NCBI GenBank assembly: GCA_022844205.1
Contig: JALHMF010000004.1
Coordinates: 159,342-223,341 of the forward strand
From: Xanthobacteraceae bacterium
GTDB lineage: Bacteria; Pseudomonadota; Alphaproteobacteria; Rhizobiales; Xanthobacteraceae
Length of the DNA stretch: 64,000 nucleotides
Reading direction: 5' to 3'
The notes under the pieces were generated by a model that saw nothing but the letters and a program-made list of their open reading frames with translations, ran no database searches and was not told the DNA's origin. The translations under genes were made by a program, and so were the position numbers. Every line of letters begins with the position of its first letter. The stretch's first letter is position 1. Below, piece after piece: positions 46,165 to 55,685 of the stretch.

Positions 46165-47199
46165 ATGAAATGCCGGTCGATTTTCTACGCAATTGCGGCA
46201 CTATCGCTGTGCGCTACATCGGGTGCCGCGCGCGACGTGAGCGATTCCGCGGGCCGCAACGTCGATGTTCCCGAGCGCGTGGAACGCGTCTTTGCGGCGG
46301 GCGCACCCGCCGCGGTGGCGATCGTCGTGCTTGCACCGGACAAGCTGCTCGGATGGCCGGTGCGGCTACGTGACGGATCGAAGCCGTTTCTGTCGCCCCG
46401 CCTCGCAGCATTGCCCGAACTTGGCCGCCTGACCGGCCGCGGCGACACGGCCAATCTTGAGGTCGTGATCGCGAGCAAGCCCGATGTCGTCGTCGATTAT
46501 GGAACGGTTGCGGCAACCTATATCTCGCTCGCCGACCGTGTGCAGTCGCAGACCTCGATTCCTGTCGTTCTGGTGGATGGACGTTTTGAGAACACGCCGG
46601 CTTCGCTCCGGCTCCTCGGTAAAATTCTCGGCGTCGAGGCCCGCGCCGAGGCAATCGCGCGCTACGCCGAGGAGACGTTCGCGCTTGTTGATGGAATTCT
46701 CGCGAAAGTCGCGAGCGACAAACGCCCGAGCGTTTATCTGGCCCGCGCGGCGAACGGATTGGAGACGGGCATCGAAGGCTCGATCAATACCGAAATTCTG
46801 GAACGGGCTGGCGGCCGCAACGTCGCCCGTCGCGAAGGGGGCCGTGCGGGTCTTGCGCAAGTCTCGCTCGAACAGGTGCTGACCTGGAATCCGGAAATGA
46901 TCGTCACGCTCAACCGCGAATTCATGGTTGCCGCGCGCAAGGATCAGGCGTGGTCGGCGGTACGCGCCGTGCGCGAAGGCAAGCTCGTTGCAGCCCCCGA
47001 TTTTCCGTTTGGCTGGATCGACGGGCCGCCTTCGCTCAACCGGCTGATCGGGCTGCGCTGGCTGGTGACGCTGTTCTTTCCGGAGCACGCCAAGCTCGAT
47101 ATGCGCGCCGAAGCCAGGCGGTTCTACAAGCTCTTTTACGACTTCGAACTCACCGATGAGTCCTTCAAGACGTTGTTCGCCGACACGGGCTTGAAGTGA
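46165..47199 (+). CDS. Iron/cobalamin-type ABC transporter substrate-binding protein
   Basis: The 344-residue periplasmic protein of the helical-backbone (BtuF/FepB-like) class has a signal peptide MKCRSIFYAIAALSLCATSGAA. It then has RDVSDSAGRNVDVPERVERVFAAG, the usual opening of such proteins, and LEVVIASKPDVVVDYG. No lipobox is clear. The frame is open from an ATG at 46129, which would put 12 polar residues before the signal peptide. Substrate (ferric siderophore, haem, cobalamin) cannot be told from sequence; no TonB receptor gene is nearby. No convincing Fur or Irr box was seen in the 91-bp gap to rnd. Confidence 0.85.
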   Translation: MKCRSIFYAIAALSLCATSGAARDVSDSAGRNVDVPERVERVFAAGAPAAVAIVVLAPDKLLGWPVRLRDGSKPFLSPRLAALPELGRLTGRGDTANLEVVIASKPDVVVDYGTVAATYISLADRVQSQTSIPVVLVDGRFENTPASLRLLGKILGVEARAEAIARYAEETFALVDGILAKVASDKRPSVYLARAANGLETGIEGSINTEILERAGGRNVARREGGRAGLAQVSLEQVLTWNPEMIVTLNREFMVAARKDQAWSAVRAVREGKLVAAPDFPFGWIDGPPSLNRLIGLRWLVTLFFPEHAKLDMRAEARRFYKLFYDFELTDESFKTLFADTGLK

Positions 47200-48203
47200 C
47201 GATGCAGCGCCTCGCGATCCCGCTGCTCGCATTGGCGCTTGTCGTCGCTTCGTTGCTATCAGTCACCATCGGACCCTATACGATCACGCCCGGTGATGTG
47301 AGCCGCGCCCTCGCGCGCCTGTTCGGCTACGGCACCGGCGCGCCGTCGCCCGCCGAGATCGTGCTCTTGAATGTGCGTCTGCCGCGCATCGGTGCTGCGG
47401 TCCTTGTAGGTGCAGCACTCGCCGCCGCCGGTTCCGCCTATCAGACGATCTTCCGCAATCCGCTTGTCTCGCCCGATATTCTGGGTGTATCGACCGGTGC
47501 AGGGCTCGGCGCCGCGTTCGGCATTCTGCTTTCACTCCCCGTGGTGCTGATCCAGGGCTTGGCTTTCGCGGGCGGCATTGCCACCGTCATCATGGTTACG
47601 GCCATCGCCGCCGCGGTACAGACCCACGACCGCGTGCTGGTGCTGGTGCTTGCGGGCGTCGTGGTCGGTGCACTCGCGGGCGCTGCGATCTCGCTCGTGA
47701 AGATTCTTGCCGATCCTTACGACCAGCTTCCTGCCATTACGTTTTGGCTGCTCGGCAGTCTTGCCGGCGCGAAAGGGATCGACGTCGGCGCTGTCGTGCC
47801 GCCTGTCGTGTTCGGAGTGGCGTTGCTCTGGCTGCTGCGCTGGCGGGTCGCCATTCTCTCTCTCGGCGACGACGAGGCAAGAACGTTGGGGGTGGACGTC
47901 ACGAAGCTGCGTGCGACGATCATCGGTGCGGCCACACTCGCCACCGCCGCAGTGGTGGCCATTTCCGGTGTGATCGGCTGGATTGGTCTTCTGATCCCGC
48001 ACATGGCGCGCATGCTGGTCGGACCGCAATTCGCGCGCCTGTTGCCTGCATCCGCGCTAATGGGTGCCACGTTCCTCGTGCTTGTCGATATGCTCGCCCG
48101 CACCATTGGACGAATCGAAACGCCGATCGGAATCCTGACCGCCATTATTGGTGCGCCCGTCTTCATTTGGCTTCTCCAGCGCACCCGCAGGGCATGGGGA
48201 TGA
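47196..48203 (+). CDS. FecCD-family ABC transporter permease
   Basis: The 335-residue protein has nine to ten membrane helices and the FecCD signatures LPRIGAAVLVGAALAAAGSAYQTIFRNPLVSPDI (continuous with LGVSTGAGLGAAFG) and GVIGWIGLLIPHMARMLVGP. Start is a GTG overlapping the substrate-binding gene's stop (GTGA); an ATG at 47202 is an alternative. Its stop overlaps the ATPase start, so the three genes form a coupled operon. Confidence 0.92.
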   Translation: MTMQRLAIPLLALALVVASLLSVTIGPYTITPGDVSRALARLFGYGTGAPSPAEIVLLNVRLPRIGAAVLVGAALAAAGSAYQTIFRNPLVSPDILGVSTGAGLGAAFGILLSLPVVLIQGLAFAGGIATVIMVTAIAAAVQTHDRVLVLVLAGVVVGALAGAAISLVKILADPYDQLPAITFWLLGSLAGAKGIDVGAVVPPVVFGVALLWLLRWRVAILSLGDDEARTLGVDVTKLRATIIGAATLATAAVVAISGVIGWIGLLIPHMARMLVGPQFARLLPASALMGATFLVLVDMLARTIGRIETPIGILTAIIGAPVFIWLLQRTRRAWG

Positions 48204-48970
48204 CGATGCTGCGCGCCAGACATCTTTCCGTCGGATATGGGAGCCGCGTCGTCGTCTCGGACATTTCGCTCGACGTGAAAGCAGGCGAAGTCCTCTGCCT
48301 ACTCGGTCCGAACGGGGCAGGCAAGACGACGCTCTTCCGCACGCTGCTCGGCCTGATCGCTCCGCTCGCCGGAGAAATCGATCTCGAAGGGAAGCCGCTT
48401 CTGCAATATTCCGCGCGCGACCGCGCCGCCCGCATGGCCTATGTCCCGCAGGCCCATGCCGGTGTGTTCGCCTACACAGTCCTCGATGTGGTGTTGATGG
48501 GCCGCACCGCACGGCTCGGCCTGTTTGCGTCACCCACCGCCGCCGACGAGCTGGCGGCACGCGAAGCGCTCGCATCCATCGGAATCGAATGGCTGGCGGA
48601 AGAAGATTACACGCGCATTTCCGGCGGCGAGCGGCAGCTCACGCTGATCGCGCGCGCGCTGGCGCAGGGGACGCGGCTTCTTGTGCTCGACGAGCCGACC
48701 GCCAATCTCGACTTCGGCAACAGCGCGCGGGTGCTTGCGCATATCGGAGCACTCGCGAAGCGCGGCTATGCGATCGTGCTCTCCACCCACGAACCGGATC
48801 ACGCCCTCTCCATCGGCACCAAGGTCGTGATCGTTCATGACGGCCGGATCGAAGCGACCGGAACCCCGGAGGAAATCGTCACATCGGAGCGGCTTTCCTC
48901 GCTTTACGATATCAAGGTGGCGGTGGAACGGACCGAGAGCGGCGGCAAGGTTGCCCGTCCGTTAATCTGA
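48200..48970 (+). CDS. ABC transporter ATP-binding protein (FepC/BtuD-like)
   Basis: The 256-residue ATPase has Walker A GPNGAGKTTLFRTLLG, Q-loop AYVPQAHAGVFAYTVLDVVLMGR, signature RISGGERQLTLIARAL and Walker B LLVLDEPTANLDFG, then the switch His in LSTHEPDHAL. The start ATG at 48200 overlaps the permease stop (ATGA). The Q-loop continuation DVVLMGR is typical of siderophore and cobalamin importers. The 237-bp gap to the helicase gene holds a GGCCGCC-TAA-GGCGGCG hairpin near 49160 and no gene I can support. Confidence 0.92.
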   Translation: MTMLRARHLSVGYGSRVVVSDISLDVKAGEVLCLLGPNGAGKTTLFRTLLGLIAPLAGEIDLEGKPLLQYSARDRAARMAYVPQAHAGVFAYTVLDVVLMGRTARLGLFASPTAADELAAREALASIGIEWLAEEDYTRISGGERQLTLIARALAQGTRLLVLDEPTANLDFGNSARVLAHIGALAKRGYAIVLSTHEPDHALSIGTKVVIVHDGRIEATGTPEEIVTSERLSSLYDIKVAVERTESGGKVARPLI

Positions 48971-49207
48971 TGCGGCGAAAGGACTCCTTGAATTCGCCGT
49001 AAGTTCCTGCCATATGAGCCCCACACATGAGCGCCATGCGCGCTCGCGGGCCGCGTGTCAGAAACGAATTCGCTTCATTTCCGCCCGTCTTTCCTCACTT
49101 CCATACATCGGCAACCCAGGCCACGCGGGATGTCTTAAGGCAAACCCGCGATTCGCGCCGGGCCGCCTAAGGCGGCGTCACGCTTTTCGCACATAGAAAG
49201 AATCACG

Positions 49208-50656
49208 TTGAACAACTTTAATGAACTCGGCCTCGCCGCGCCGATCGCCCGTGCACTCGCCGACGAAAAATACGAAAAACCCACCCCGATTCAGGCCCAG
49301 GCCATTCCGCCGATCCTCGCCTCGCGCGATCTTGTCGGCATCGCGCAGACCGGCACGGGCAAGACGGCGGCGTTCGCGCTGCCGATCCTGCATCATTTGC
49401 AGAAGCATAATCAGCGCCCCGAGCGGCGCTCGTGCCGCGTGCTGGTGCTGAGCCCGACGCGCGAGCTTTCCGGCCAGATCCAGGACAGCTTCCGCACCTA
49501 CGGACGGCATTTGCGAATCTCCACCGCACTTGCCATCGGCGGCGTGCCGATCGGACGTCAGATCAAGTCGCTCTCGAACGGCTGCGACGTGCTCGTGGCG
49601 ACACCCGGACGTCTGCTCGACCTGATGAACAATAACGCGATCCGTCTCGACAAGGTTGAGATTTTCGTGCTCGACGAAGCGGACCGGATGCTCGACATGG
49701 GCTTCATCCGCGACATTCGCAGGATCGTCGCCAAACTTCCGCAGAAGCGGCAGACGCTTTTCTTCTCGGCCACCATGCCGGGTGAAATCGAGAAGCTCGC
49801 TTCCGAACTCCTGAACGAGCCGGTCCGCGTCGCTGTGACTCCGGTCGCCAAGACCGCCGACCGCGTCGAGCAGCACGTCATGCTGATCGAGCGCGCCGGC
49901 AAAGGCGCACTGCTTGCGGAAGTTCTGAAGGGCGAGGCGGTCAACCGCACGCTCGTCTTTACCCGCACCAAGCACGGCGCCGACAAGGTTGTTCGCGCGC
50001 TGGTGAAGTCCGGCATTCCCGCCGAGGCGATCCACGGCAACAAATCGCAGAACAACCGCGAACGCACGCTCTCCGATTTCCGCAAGGGCCGTATTCGTAC
50101 GCTCGTGGCCACCGACATTGCCGCGCGCGGCATCGATGTCGACGGAATCAGCCACGTTGTGAATTACGATGTGCCCAATGAACCCGAGAGCTACGTGCAT
50201 CGCATCGGCCGCACCGCGCGTGCGGGCGCCGAGGGCATCGCGATTTCCTTTTGCGACCGCGATGAGATGGCGTATCTCCGCAGCATCGAGCGGCTGATTA
50301 AGATTTCGATCCCGGTCATCGACCGCCGTGCCAATCCGCAGCCGTTGAATAGCGGGCCGCGCGAGAACACGCGCGACAACAACGGTCACAATCAACGCAA
50401 CGGCCAGCGCAAGCGGCATCGTCCTGGCCGCGGGCATGGGAACGGGCACGGCCAAGGCCGTGACCACGCAAACGGCAATCACCGCGAGGGCCGTCCGGCG
50501 CAGGCGGAAGGCGGACGCAGCAATGCGCAGCGCCCGCATTCGGAGGGACGCAAAGGTGACGGCATCAATGGTGTTGCGTTCATGCAGAACCCGAGCCATC
50601 GTCCCCGCCAGCATCGCAAGGGGCAGTCCAGTCAGCGTCAACGTCCCGCGCAATAA
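49208..50656 (+). CDS. rhlE: DEAD-box RNA helicase (RhlE-like)
   Basis: The 482-residue ATP-dependent RNA helicase starts at a TTG ([17 protein letters not shown], matching the RhlE N-terminus). Motifs are [11 protein letters not shown] (Q), [11 protein letters not shown] (I), PTRELSGQI (Ia), [11 protein letters not shown] (II), FSATMP (III), [10 protein letters not shown] (V) and [10 protein letters not shown] (VI). The last 100 residues are low-complexity, rich in Asn, Gly, His and Arg, as in RNA chaperone tails. It is followed 23 bp later by an extended IF-1 gene; such pairs are linked with cold adaptation. Confidence 0.92.
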   Translation: MNNFNELGLAAPIARALADEKYEKPTPIQAQAIPPILASRDLVGIAQTGTGKTAAFALPILHHLQKHNQRPERRSCRVLVLSPTRELSGQIQDSFRTYGRHLRISTALAIGGVPIGRQIKSLSNGCDVLVATPGRLLDLMNNNAIRLDKVEIFVLDEADRMLDMGFIRDIRRIVAKLPQKRQTLFFSATMPGEIEKLASELLNEPVRVAVTPVAKTADRVEQHVMLIERAGKGALLAEVLKGEAVNRTLVFTRTKHGADKVVRALVKSGIPAEAIHGNKSQNNRERTLSDFRKGRIRTLVATDIAARGIDVDGISHVVNYDVPNEPESYVHRIGRTARAGAEGIAISFCDRDEMAYLRSIERLIKISIPVIDRRANPQPLNSGPRENTRDNNGHNQRNGQRKRHRPGRGHGNGHGQGRDHANGNHREGRPAQAEGGRSNAQRPHSEGRKGDGINGVAFMQNPSHRPRQHRKGQSSQRQRPAQ

Positions 50657-50679
50657 ACCGGATCAACAGGGAGAACTGT

Positions 50680-50952
50680 ATGGCGAAAGAAGAGATGCTG
50701 GAGTTCGACGGTACCGTCACGGAAGTGCTTCCGGATGGTAACTACCGGGTCAAGCTCGATAACGATCACATGATCCTCGCCTACGCGGCGGGCAAGATGC
50801 GGAAGCACAAGATCCGCACCATCGAGGGCGACCGGGTCATCGTCGAAATGTCCCCCTACGATCTCGACCGGGGCCGCATCAGCTTCCGCCACAAGTCCGA
50901 CAAGCCGATGCCGGCGTCTCCCCAGCGCAAGCCGAACTTCCGCCGCCGCTGA
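50680..50952 (+). CDS. infA: Translation initiation factor IF-1, extended paralogue
   Basis: IF-1 binds the ribosomal A site during initiation. The 90-residue protein has the S1/OB core [51 protein letters not shown], ending near residue 72, where ordinary IF-1 stops. A basic tail of about 18 residues ([11 protein letters not shown]) follows. GGGAGAA precedes the ATG. Pairing with a DEAD-box helicase suggests a condition-specific second IF-1; that another infA exists elsewhere in the genome is inference. Confidence 0.88.
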   Translation: MAKEEMLEFDGTVTEVLPDGNYRVKLDNDHMILAYAAGKMRKHKIRTIEGDRVIVEMSPYDLDRGRISFRHKSDKPMPASPQRKPNFRRR

Positions 50953-51060
50953 TTTCTACACCCTCATAAGCCGCTCGCGGACCCCCATCCGCGCGCTTTC
51001 TAATGCCGCTCGATTGCGATACACAGACCGCGAATTGAATCGCGGAATTCCTGGCCATCC

Positions 51061-52860
51061 ATGCACCGTTATCGTTCCACGAATTGCGGCGCCCTGCGCG
51101 ACAAGAACATCGGCGATGCGGTGCGCCTGTCCGGCTGGTGCCACCGCATCCGCGACCACGGCGGCGTGCTCTTCATCGATCTGCGCGACCACTACGGCCT
51201 GACGCAGGTTGTCGCCGATCCCGACAGCCCCGCCTTCAAGATCGCCGAGAAGCTGCGTTCCGAATGGGTCGTTCGCATCGACGGCAAGGTCCGCAATCGT
51301 CCCAAAGGCACGGAAAATACCGAACTCCCGACAGGCCTCGTTGAAATCTATGCGACCGAGATCGAGGTTCTGGGTGCCGCCGCCGAATTGCCGCTGCCGG
51401 TGTTCGGCGATCAGGAATATCCGGAGGAAATCCGTCTCAAATACCGCTTCCTCGACCTGCGGCGCGAGAAAATTCACGCCAACATCATGAAGCGCGGGCA
51501 GATCATCGACAGCATCCGCCGCCGCATGAAGGACGGCGGCTTCTTCGAATTTCAGACGCCGATCCTGACCGCATCGTCGCCGGAAGGTGCGCGCGACTTC
51601 CTCGTGCCGTCGCGCATCCATGCCGGAAAATTCTACGCGCTCCCGCAGGCGCCGCAGCAGTTCAAGCAGCTCCTGATGATCGCGGGCTTCGACCGCTACT
51701 TCCAGATCGCGCCGTGCTTCCGTGACGAGGATGCCCGCGCCGACCGCTCGCCGGGCGAGTTCTACCAGCTCGACATCGAGATGAGCTTTGTCACACAGGA
51801 AGACGTGTTTCAGGCGGTTGAACCCGTCCTGAAAGGCGTGTTCGAGGAATTCGCGGACGGCAAGGCTGTGACGCATAAATTCCCGCGCATTCCTTATATG
51901 AATGCGATGCGCGACTATGGCACCGACAAGCCCGACCTGCGCAACCCCATTAAAATGCAGAACGTCACCGAATCCTTCCGCGGCTCCGGCTTTAAGATTT
52001 TCGCGGGCATGATCGAAAAGGATTCCGCCGTCGAGGTCTGGGGCATCCCGGCCCCGAAGGGCGGCAACCGCGCGTTCTGCGATCGCATGAACTCATGGGC
52101 GCAGGGCGAGGGCCAGCCGGGCCTCGGCTACATTTTTTGGCGCGAAGGCGAGGAGGGCGGTGCCGGTCCGCTTGCAAAAAACATCGGTCCGGAGCGCACC
52201 AAGCAGATCGCCGATCAGTTGCAGCTCGGCATCGGCGACGCCTGTTTCTTCGTGGCTGGCAAGCCGAAGGACTTTGTGAAGTTCGCAGGACTCGCCCGCA
52301 TCAAGGTCGGCGAAGAATTGCAACTGGTCGCCAAGGACAAATTCGAATTCTGCTGGATCGTCGACTTCCCGATGTACGAGTGGAACGAGGATCTGAAGAA
52401 GATCGACTTCTCGCACAATCCTTTTTCCATGCCCAGCATGGAGCCGGATGAATTCCTGAAGCTCGATCCGGCCAACAAGGACGCGATCCTCGCCATCAAG
52501 GCGATTCAATACGACGTGGTGTGTAACGGCATCGAGCTTTCGTCCGGCGCCATCCGCAATCACCGCCCCGAGGTGATGAAGAAGGCCTTCGCCATCGCCG
52601 GCTACGGCGAGGATGTGCTCGAGAAGAAATTCGGAGGCATGTTGCGGGCACTTACCTACGGCGCACCGCCGCACGGGGGCATCGCACCGGGCATCGACCG
52701 CATCGTCATGCTCCTTTGCGGCGAGGAGAATCTGCGCGAGGTGGTGTTGTTCCCGATGAACCAGCGCGCCGAGGACCTTCTGATGGGGGCACCGTCGGAA
52801 GTGACGCCGGAGCAGCTGAAAGAGCTGCACATCCGTCTCGTCCCGCCACCTGCACGCTGA
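51061..52860 (+). CDS. aspS: Aspartyl-tRNA synthetase
   Basis: This 599-residue class IIb synthetase has an N-terminal OB anticodon-binding domain ([17 protein letters not shown] onward) and motif 1 around [18 protein letters not shown]. Motif 2 is [19 protein letters not shown] and motif 3 is [13 protein letters not shown]. The bacterial insertion (GAD) domain occupies about 290-420. Many alphaproteobacteria lack AsnRS and use a non-discriminating AspRS with GatCAB; this is plausible here but not shown by the window. Confidence 0.97.
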   Translation: MHRYRSTNCGALRDKNIGDAVRLSGWCHRIRDHGGVLFIDLRDHYGLTQVVADPDSPAFKIAEKLRSEWVVRIDGKVRNRPKGTENTELPTGLVEIYATEIEVLGAAAELPLPVFGDQEYPEEIRLKYRFLDLRREKIHANIMKRGQIIDSIRRRMKDGGFFEFQTPILTASSPEGARDFLVPSRIHAGKFYALPQAPQQFKQLLMIAGFDRYFQIAPCFRDEDARADRSPGEFYQLDIEMSFVTQEDVFQAVEPVLKGVFEEFADGKAVTHKFPRIPYMNAMRDYGTDKPDLRNPIKMQNVTESFRGSGFKIFAGMIEKDSAVEVWGIPAPKGGNRAFCDRMNSWAQGEGQPGLGYIFWREGEEGGAGPLAKNIGPERTKQIADQLQLGIGDACFFVAGKPKDFVKFAGLARIKVGEELQLVAKDKFEFCWIVDFPMYEWNEDLKKIDFSHNPFSMPSMEPDEFLKLDPANKDAILAIKAIQYDVVCNGIELSSGAIRNHRPEVMKKAFAIAGYGEDVLEKKFGGMLRALTYGAPPHGGIAPGIDRIVMLLCGEENLREVVLFPMNQRAEDLLMGAPSEVTPEQLKELHIRLVPPPAR

Positions 52861-52962
52861 ACCGCTGCAATTAACCGCCCGGTTACACGAAAATTACATC
52901 GTTAACGGCCTCTTAATCCCCCTGCGGCAAATTTTGCTTTTGGGACGGACCAACGAGGCGCT

Positions 52963-54573
52963 GTGCGGACTCCCAGCCGGTTCTTGATCGCGGCAACGGT
53001 CGGCGGAGCATTGCTTGCCGTCGGGGCGATCTTTGTGATCGACACCACGCTGGAATCCTACGTCGAAAATCACGCACGCGACCGGCTGGTGGCGCAGGCT
53101 CGCGGATCGTTGAGCTTTGCCGAAACGCGGCTCGAGCAGACGGTGACCACGCTTGTCGATCTGGCGGCGAAGGCGGGGGACGATTGCAGCTCCAAGATGA
53201 TCGACATGATGCGCTTTGCGATGTTCTCGAACATGCCCATGAAGGGCATGGCGATCCTCGACGAAAAAATGCAACCGGTTTGCACGCCGGCGGGCGGCAA
53301 TCTTCCGCCGATCTCGCTTTCCCGCGAGTTTCAGCTCGCCGATAAACGCATATCGTTTTCCGTCGCCCGCTTTCGCGACCGTCAGGAACGCTCGCTACAT
53401 CTGCGGCTGGAGCGCCCGAACGGCCGCTCGCTGGCGACACTGATTGCAACGGAGGCGTTGCTGCCCGAAATCGAATTCGGCCGCGATGAAGGCATCAAGC
53501 GCATCCGCCTGCAGGTCGAAAGCGGTGAGCTGATTTCCGCCCGCCCGGCCGGCGACGAAGGGGCCGGCCTCGACGACGGGCGCTCGCTCGTGGTGCAACA
53601 GCGTTCCGAGCGCTACCCGATGATGATCGTGGCCGAGCGCAGCCGCCGCGCCATCGCAGTCGAGTATCAGGATCTGCAGTTCATCGTTCGCTCCTGTTTG
53701 CTGTTCGTCTCGATCTTCGCGCTCGTGGTATTCTGGCTCACGGTCCGCCGCAATCAGGAAGATCCGGTGGCGGCGCTGAGGCTCGCGATGCGGAACGGGG
53801 AGATCGTTCCGTTCTTCCAGCCCACCGTCGATACGATGAAGGGCGGTGTTCGCGGCGCCGAAGTACTCGCGCGCTGGCGCAAGCCGGACGGCACGCTTGT
53901 GTCTCCCGCGCATTTCATTCCGCTCGCCGAGCAGAGCGGGCTGATTTACGAACTGACAAACGTGCTGATGAAACGCGCCTGCGAGGAAGTCGGCGCCACC
54001 TACGCCGCGCGGCCGCATCTTCGGCTCGGCTTCAACCTGTTCGCCGGGCATTTCGACGAAGCGAAGATCGTGGAGGATGTGAAGGCGGTTTTCACCGGCT
54101 CCAGAATCGCCTTCGACCAGATTGTCCTCGAAGTCACCGAGCGCGCGCCGCTGCCGGACCTCGATGAGGCCCGCAAGGTCATCGCTTCGCTGCAGGAAAT
54201 GGGCGTCCGTGTAGCCATCGACGATGTGGGCACCGGTCACGGCGGCTTGTCCTATTTGCTGAAACTCGGCGTCGATATTATCAAGATCGACAAAATGTTC
54301 ATCGATGCGATCAGCACGGAGCGCTATTCGCAGATCATCATTGAAACACTGGTCGAACTCGCTCGCACCATGAACATGGAAGTCATCGCCGAGGGCGTCG
54401 AGACGTTCGAGCAGGTGGAATATCTCCGCCTCAAGGGCATCAACGAGGCGCAGGGCTTCGTGTTCGCGCCGCCGTTGCCGGCAAGCTCCTATCTGGCGCT
54501 TGTCGAGGCGATGGACCGGCCGCGTCCGTCCGTTGTGGAAAATCCGCTCGCGAAGCTGGCGGGCGCCGCCTAA
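52963..54573 (+). CDS. CSS-domain EAL cyclic-di-GMP phosphodiesterase
   Basis: The 536-residue inner-membrane protein has a first membrane helix (about 7-27) and a periplasmic domain of about 210 residues. That domain has the CSS motif (DDCSSK, Cys75) and a second Cys107 (QPVCTPAGG). A second helix (about 243-261) precedes a cytoplasmic EAL domain (about 275-515). Catalytic positions are present: GAEVLARW (Glu; EVL instead of EAL), GFNLFAGHF (Asn), LEVTERA (Glu), IDDVGTGHGG (two Asp), IIKIDKMFI (Lys), IAEGVET (Glu) and QGFVFAPPL (Gln). In known CSS-EAL enzymes disulfide state controls activity. It starts at GTG. Confidence 0.9.
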   Translation: MRTPSRFLIAATVGGALLAVGAIFVIDTTLESYVENHARDRLVAQARGSLSFAETRLEQTVTTLVDLAAKAGDDCSSKMIDMMRFAMFSNMPMKGMAILDEKMQPVCTPAGGNLPPISLSREFQLADKRISFSVARFRDRQERSLHLRLERPNGRSLATLIATEALLPEIEFGRDEGIKRIRLQVESGELISARPAGDEGAGLDDGRSLVVQQRSERYPMMIVAERSRRAIAVEYQDLQFIVRSCLLFVSIFALVVFWLTVRRNQEDPVAALRLAMRNGEIVPFFQPTVDTMKGGVRGAEVLARWRKPDGTLVSPAHFIPLAEQSGLIYELTNVLMKRACEEVGATYAARPHLRLGFNLFAGHFDEAKIVEDVKAVFTGSRIAFDQIVLEVTERAPLPDLDEARKVIASLQEMGVRVAIDDVGTGHGGLSYLLKLGVDIIKIDKMFIDAISTERYSQIIIETLVELARTMNMEVIAEGVETFEQVEYLRLKGINEAQGFVFAPPLPASSYLALVEAMDRPRPSVVENPLAKLAGAA

Positions 54574-54582
54574 ACTCGCCGC

Positions 54583-55257
54583 ATGGATCTATCCGAACGC
54601 ATCGGCCGCTACTGTGAACGCCTGGGTCCTGAATTCTGGGCCGAGCCTTTCAACGCGATCTCCAACGCAGCATTTCTGCTGGCCGCCATCGCCGGTTATT
54701 TTATCTGGCTCAGTCACGGAAGCCGCGACCGGGCCGCACTGATCTTGATCGCGGTTGCGTTTTCCGTCGGCATCGGCTCGTTCCTGTTTCACACCTTTAT
54801 GACGCCGTGGTCCTATCTCGCGGACGTCATTCCGATCGCGGTATTTATCGCAAGCTACCTGTTGCTGGCGCTCCATCGCTTTCTGCGCTTTGGCCTTGTC
54901 ATGAGCGTGGTGCTGCTCGCGGTCTTTGAAGCGATCACCGTGCTGACGTTGCGCTCTTTCCCGCCCGCCTTCCTGAACCGGGCGGTGGGTTATGTGCCCG
55001 CATTGGTTGCGCTGATCCTCATCGGCGGCACGCTGCTCTCGCGCAACGCCGGCGATAAGTCAGCCGCCGCGGGCCGGGCCTTGCTGCTGGCCGCGATGCT
55101 GTTTGCGATTTCGCTGTTCTTCCGCACGGTCGATCTGGCGCTCTGCAATGCGTTTCCGGCCGGTACGCATTTCCTCTGGCACATTTTCAATGCGCTGGTG
55201 ATCTTCGTGCTGCTGCACGCGGCGATCCTGCACGGGCCTGAAAAGGCTGGAAGATAA
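54583..55257 (+). CDS. Ceramidase-like (CREST superfamily) membrane hydrolase
   Basis: The 224-residue protein has seven membrane helices. It has the conserved pattern of alkaline ceramidase-like proteins: YCERLGPEFWAEPFNAISNAAF at the N-terminus, Ser/His in GIGSFLFHTFMTPWS, Asp in LADVIPI, FFRTVDLALC and the metal-binding GTHFLWHIFNAL. These residues form the zinc site in eukaryotic alkaline ceramidases. Substrate in bacteria is unknown (sphingolipid, hopanoid or other amide lipid). It begins 9 bp after the CSS-EAL gene and is followed by a terminator, so the two form one transcript. Confidence 0.85.
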   Translation: MDLSERIGRYCERLGPEFWAEPFNAISNAAFLLAAIAGYFIWLSHGSRDRAALILIAVAFSVGIGSFLFHTFMTPWSYLADVIPIAVFIASYLLLALHRFLRFGLVMSVVLLAVFEAITVLTLRSFPPAFLNRAVGYVPALVALILIGGTLLSRNAGDKSAAAGRALLLAAMLFAISLFFRTVDLALCNAFPAGTHFLWHIFNALVIFVLLHAAILHGPEKAGR

Positions 55258-55286
55258 ATTTTGGACTGTGAGGGTTTTTAAACGAG

Positions 55287-55316
55287 GAGGCGGCCTTTCG
55301 GCCGCCTCAAGTTTTT
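55287..55316 (+). terminator. Rho-independent terminator after the EAL-ceramidase pair
   Basis: A perfect 9-bp stem GAGGCGGCC-TTTC-GGCCGCCTC (55287-55308) is followed by AAGTTTTT, 30 bp past the ceramidase-like stop. Confidence 0.85.
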
Positions 55317-55512
55317 ACGCCACGCCGGGAGGAGGAAGGGTGGGGGCTTTGCGAGCAACAAACTCGCAGAACCTCCGAATGCGTGAGCAAAAAAACGAAT
55401 CAGTTCGTACCCAAACCATATCAGTTTCATGACCCGCGTGCAGGATTATTTTTTTGAGAATGGTCAGGTATCGCTGGATGCGTCTTTGCGTTGCGGCGAA
55501 TGAAAAGATTTC
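55317..55512. other. Non-coding gap between terminator and DoxX region
   Basis: The stretch is lower in GC than its surroundings. It has a small hairpin TGCGAG-CAACAAA-CTCGCA near 55350 and an A/T-rich part around 55440. I see no gene with a ribosome site on either strand here. A possible short minus-strand frame begins beyond it at 55513. Confidence 0.4.
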
Positions 55513-55662
55513 TCACTTTTGGAGCTGATGCACCATCCTTTTTTTGCATCCGTAGGGGTCGTAACCCGGCGACACCAATCCGCCGTATTGCGGGAACCAA
55601 ACTCCCGCCGCGCCGTTGGGGGCTGGGCGGTAGCGAATAAATTTCCAGTTTTCCCGGCGCAT
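55513..55662 (-). CDS. Possible small protein (49 residues), low confidence
   Basis: The minus-strand frame from the ATG at 55662 encodes 49 residues rich in Trp, Tyr, Phe, Gly and Pro (ENWKFIRYRP, GVWFPQYGGLVSPGYDPYG). It has a basic C-terminus and third codon positions mostly G or C. It is divergent from doxX, 23 bp away. No good Shine-Dalgarno precedes it. It is either a genuine unannotated small gene or a chance frame. Confidence 0.3.
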   Translation of the reverse strand: MRRENWKFIRYRPAPNGAAGVWFPQYGGLVSPGYDPYGCKKRMVHQLQK

Positions 55663-55685
55663 GGCGCCGCACAGGAGTGATCCGG

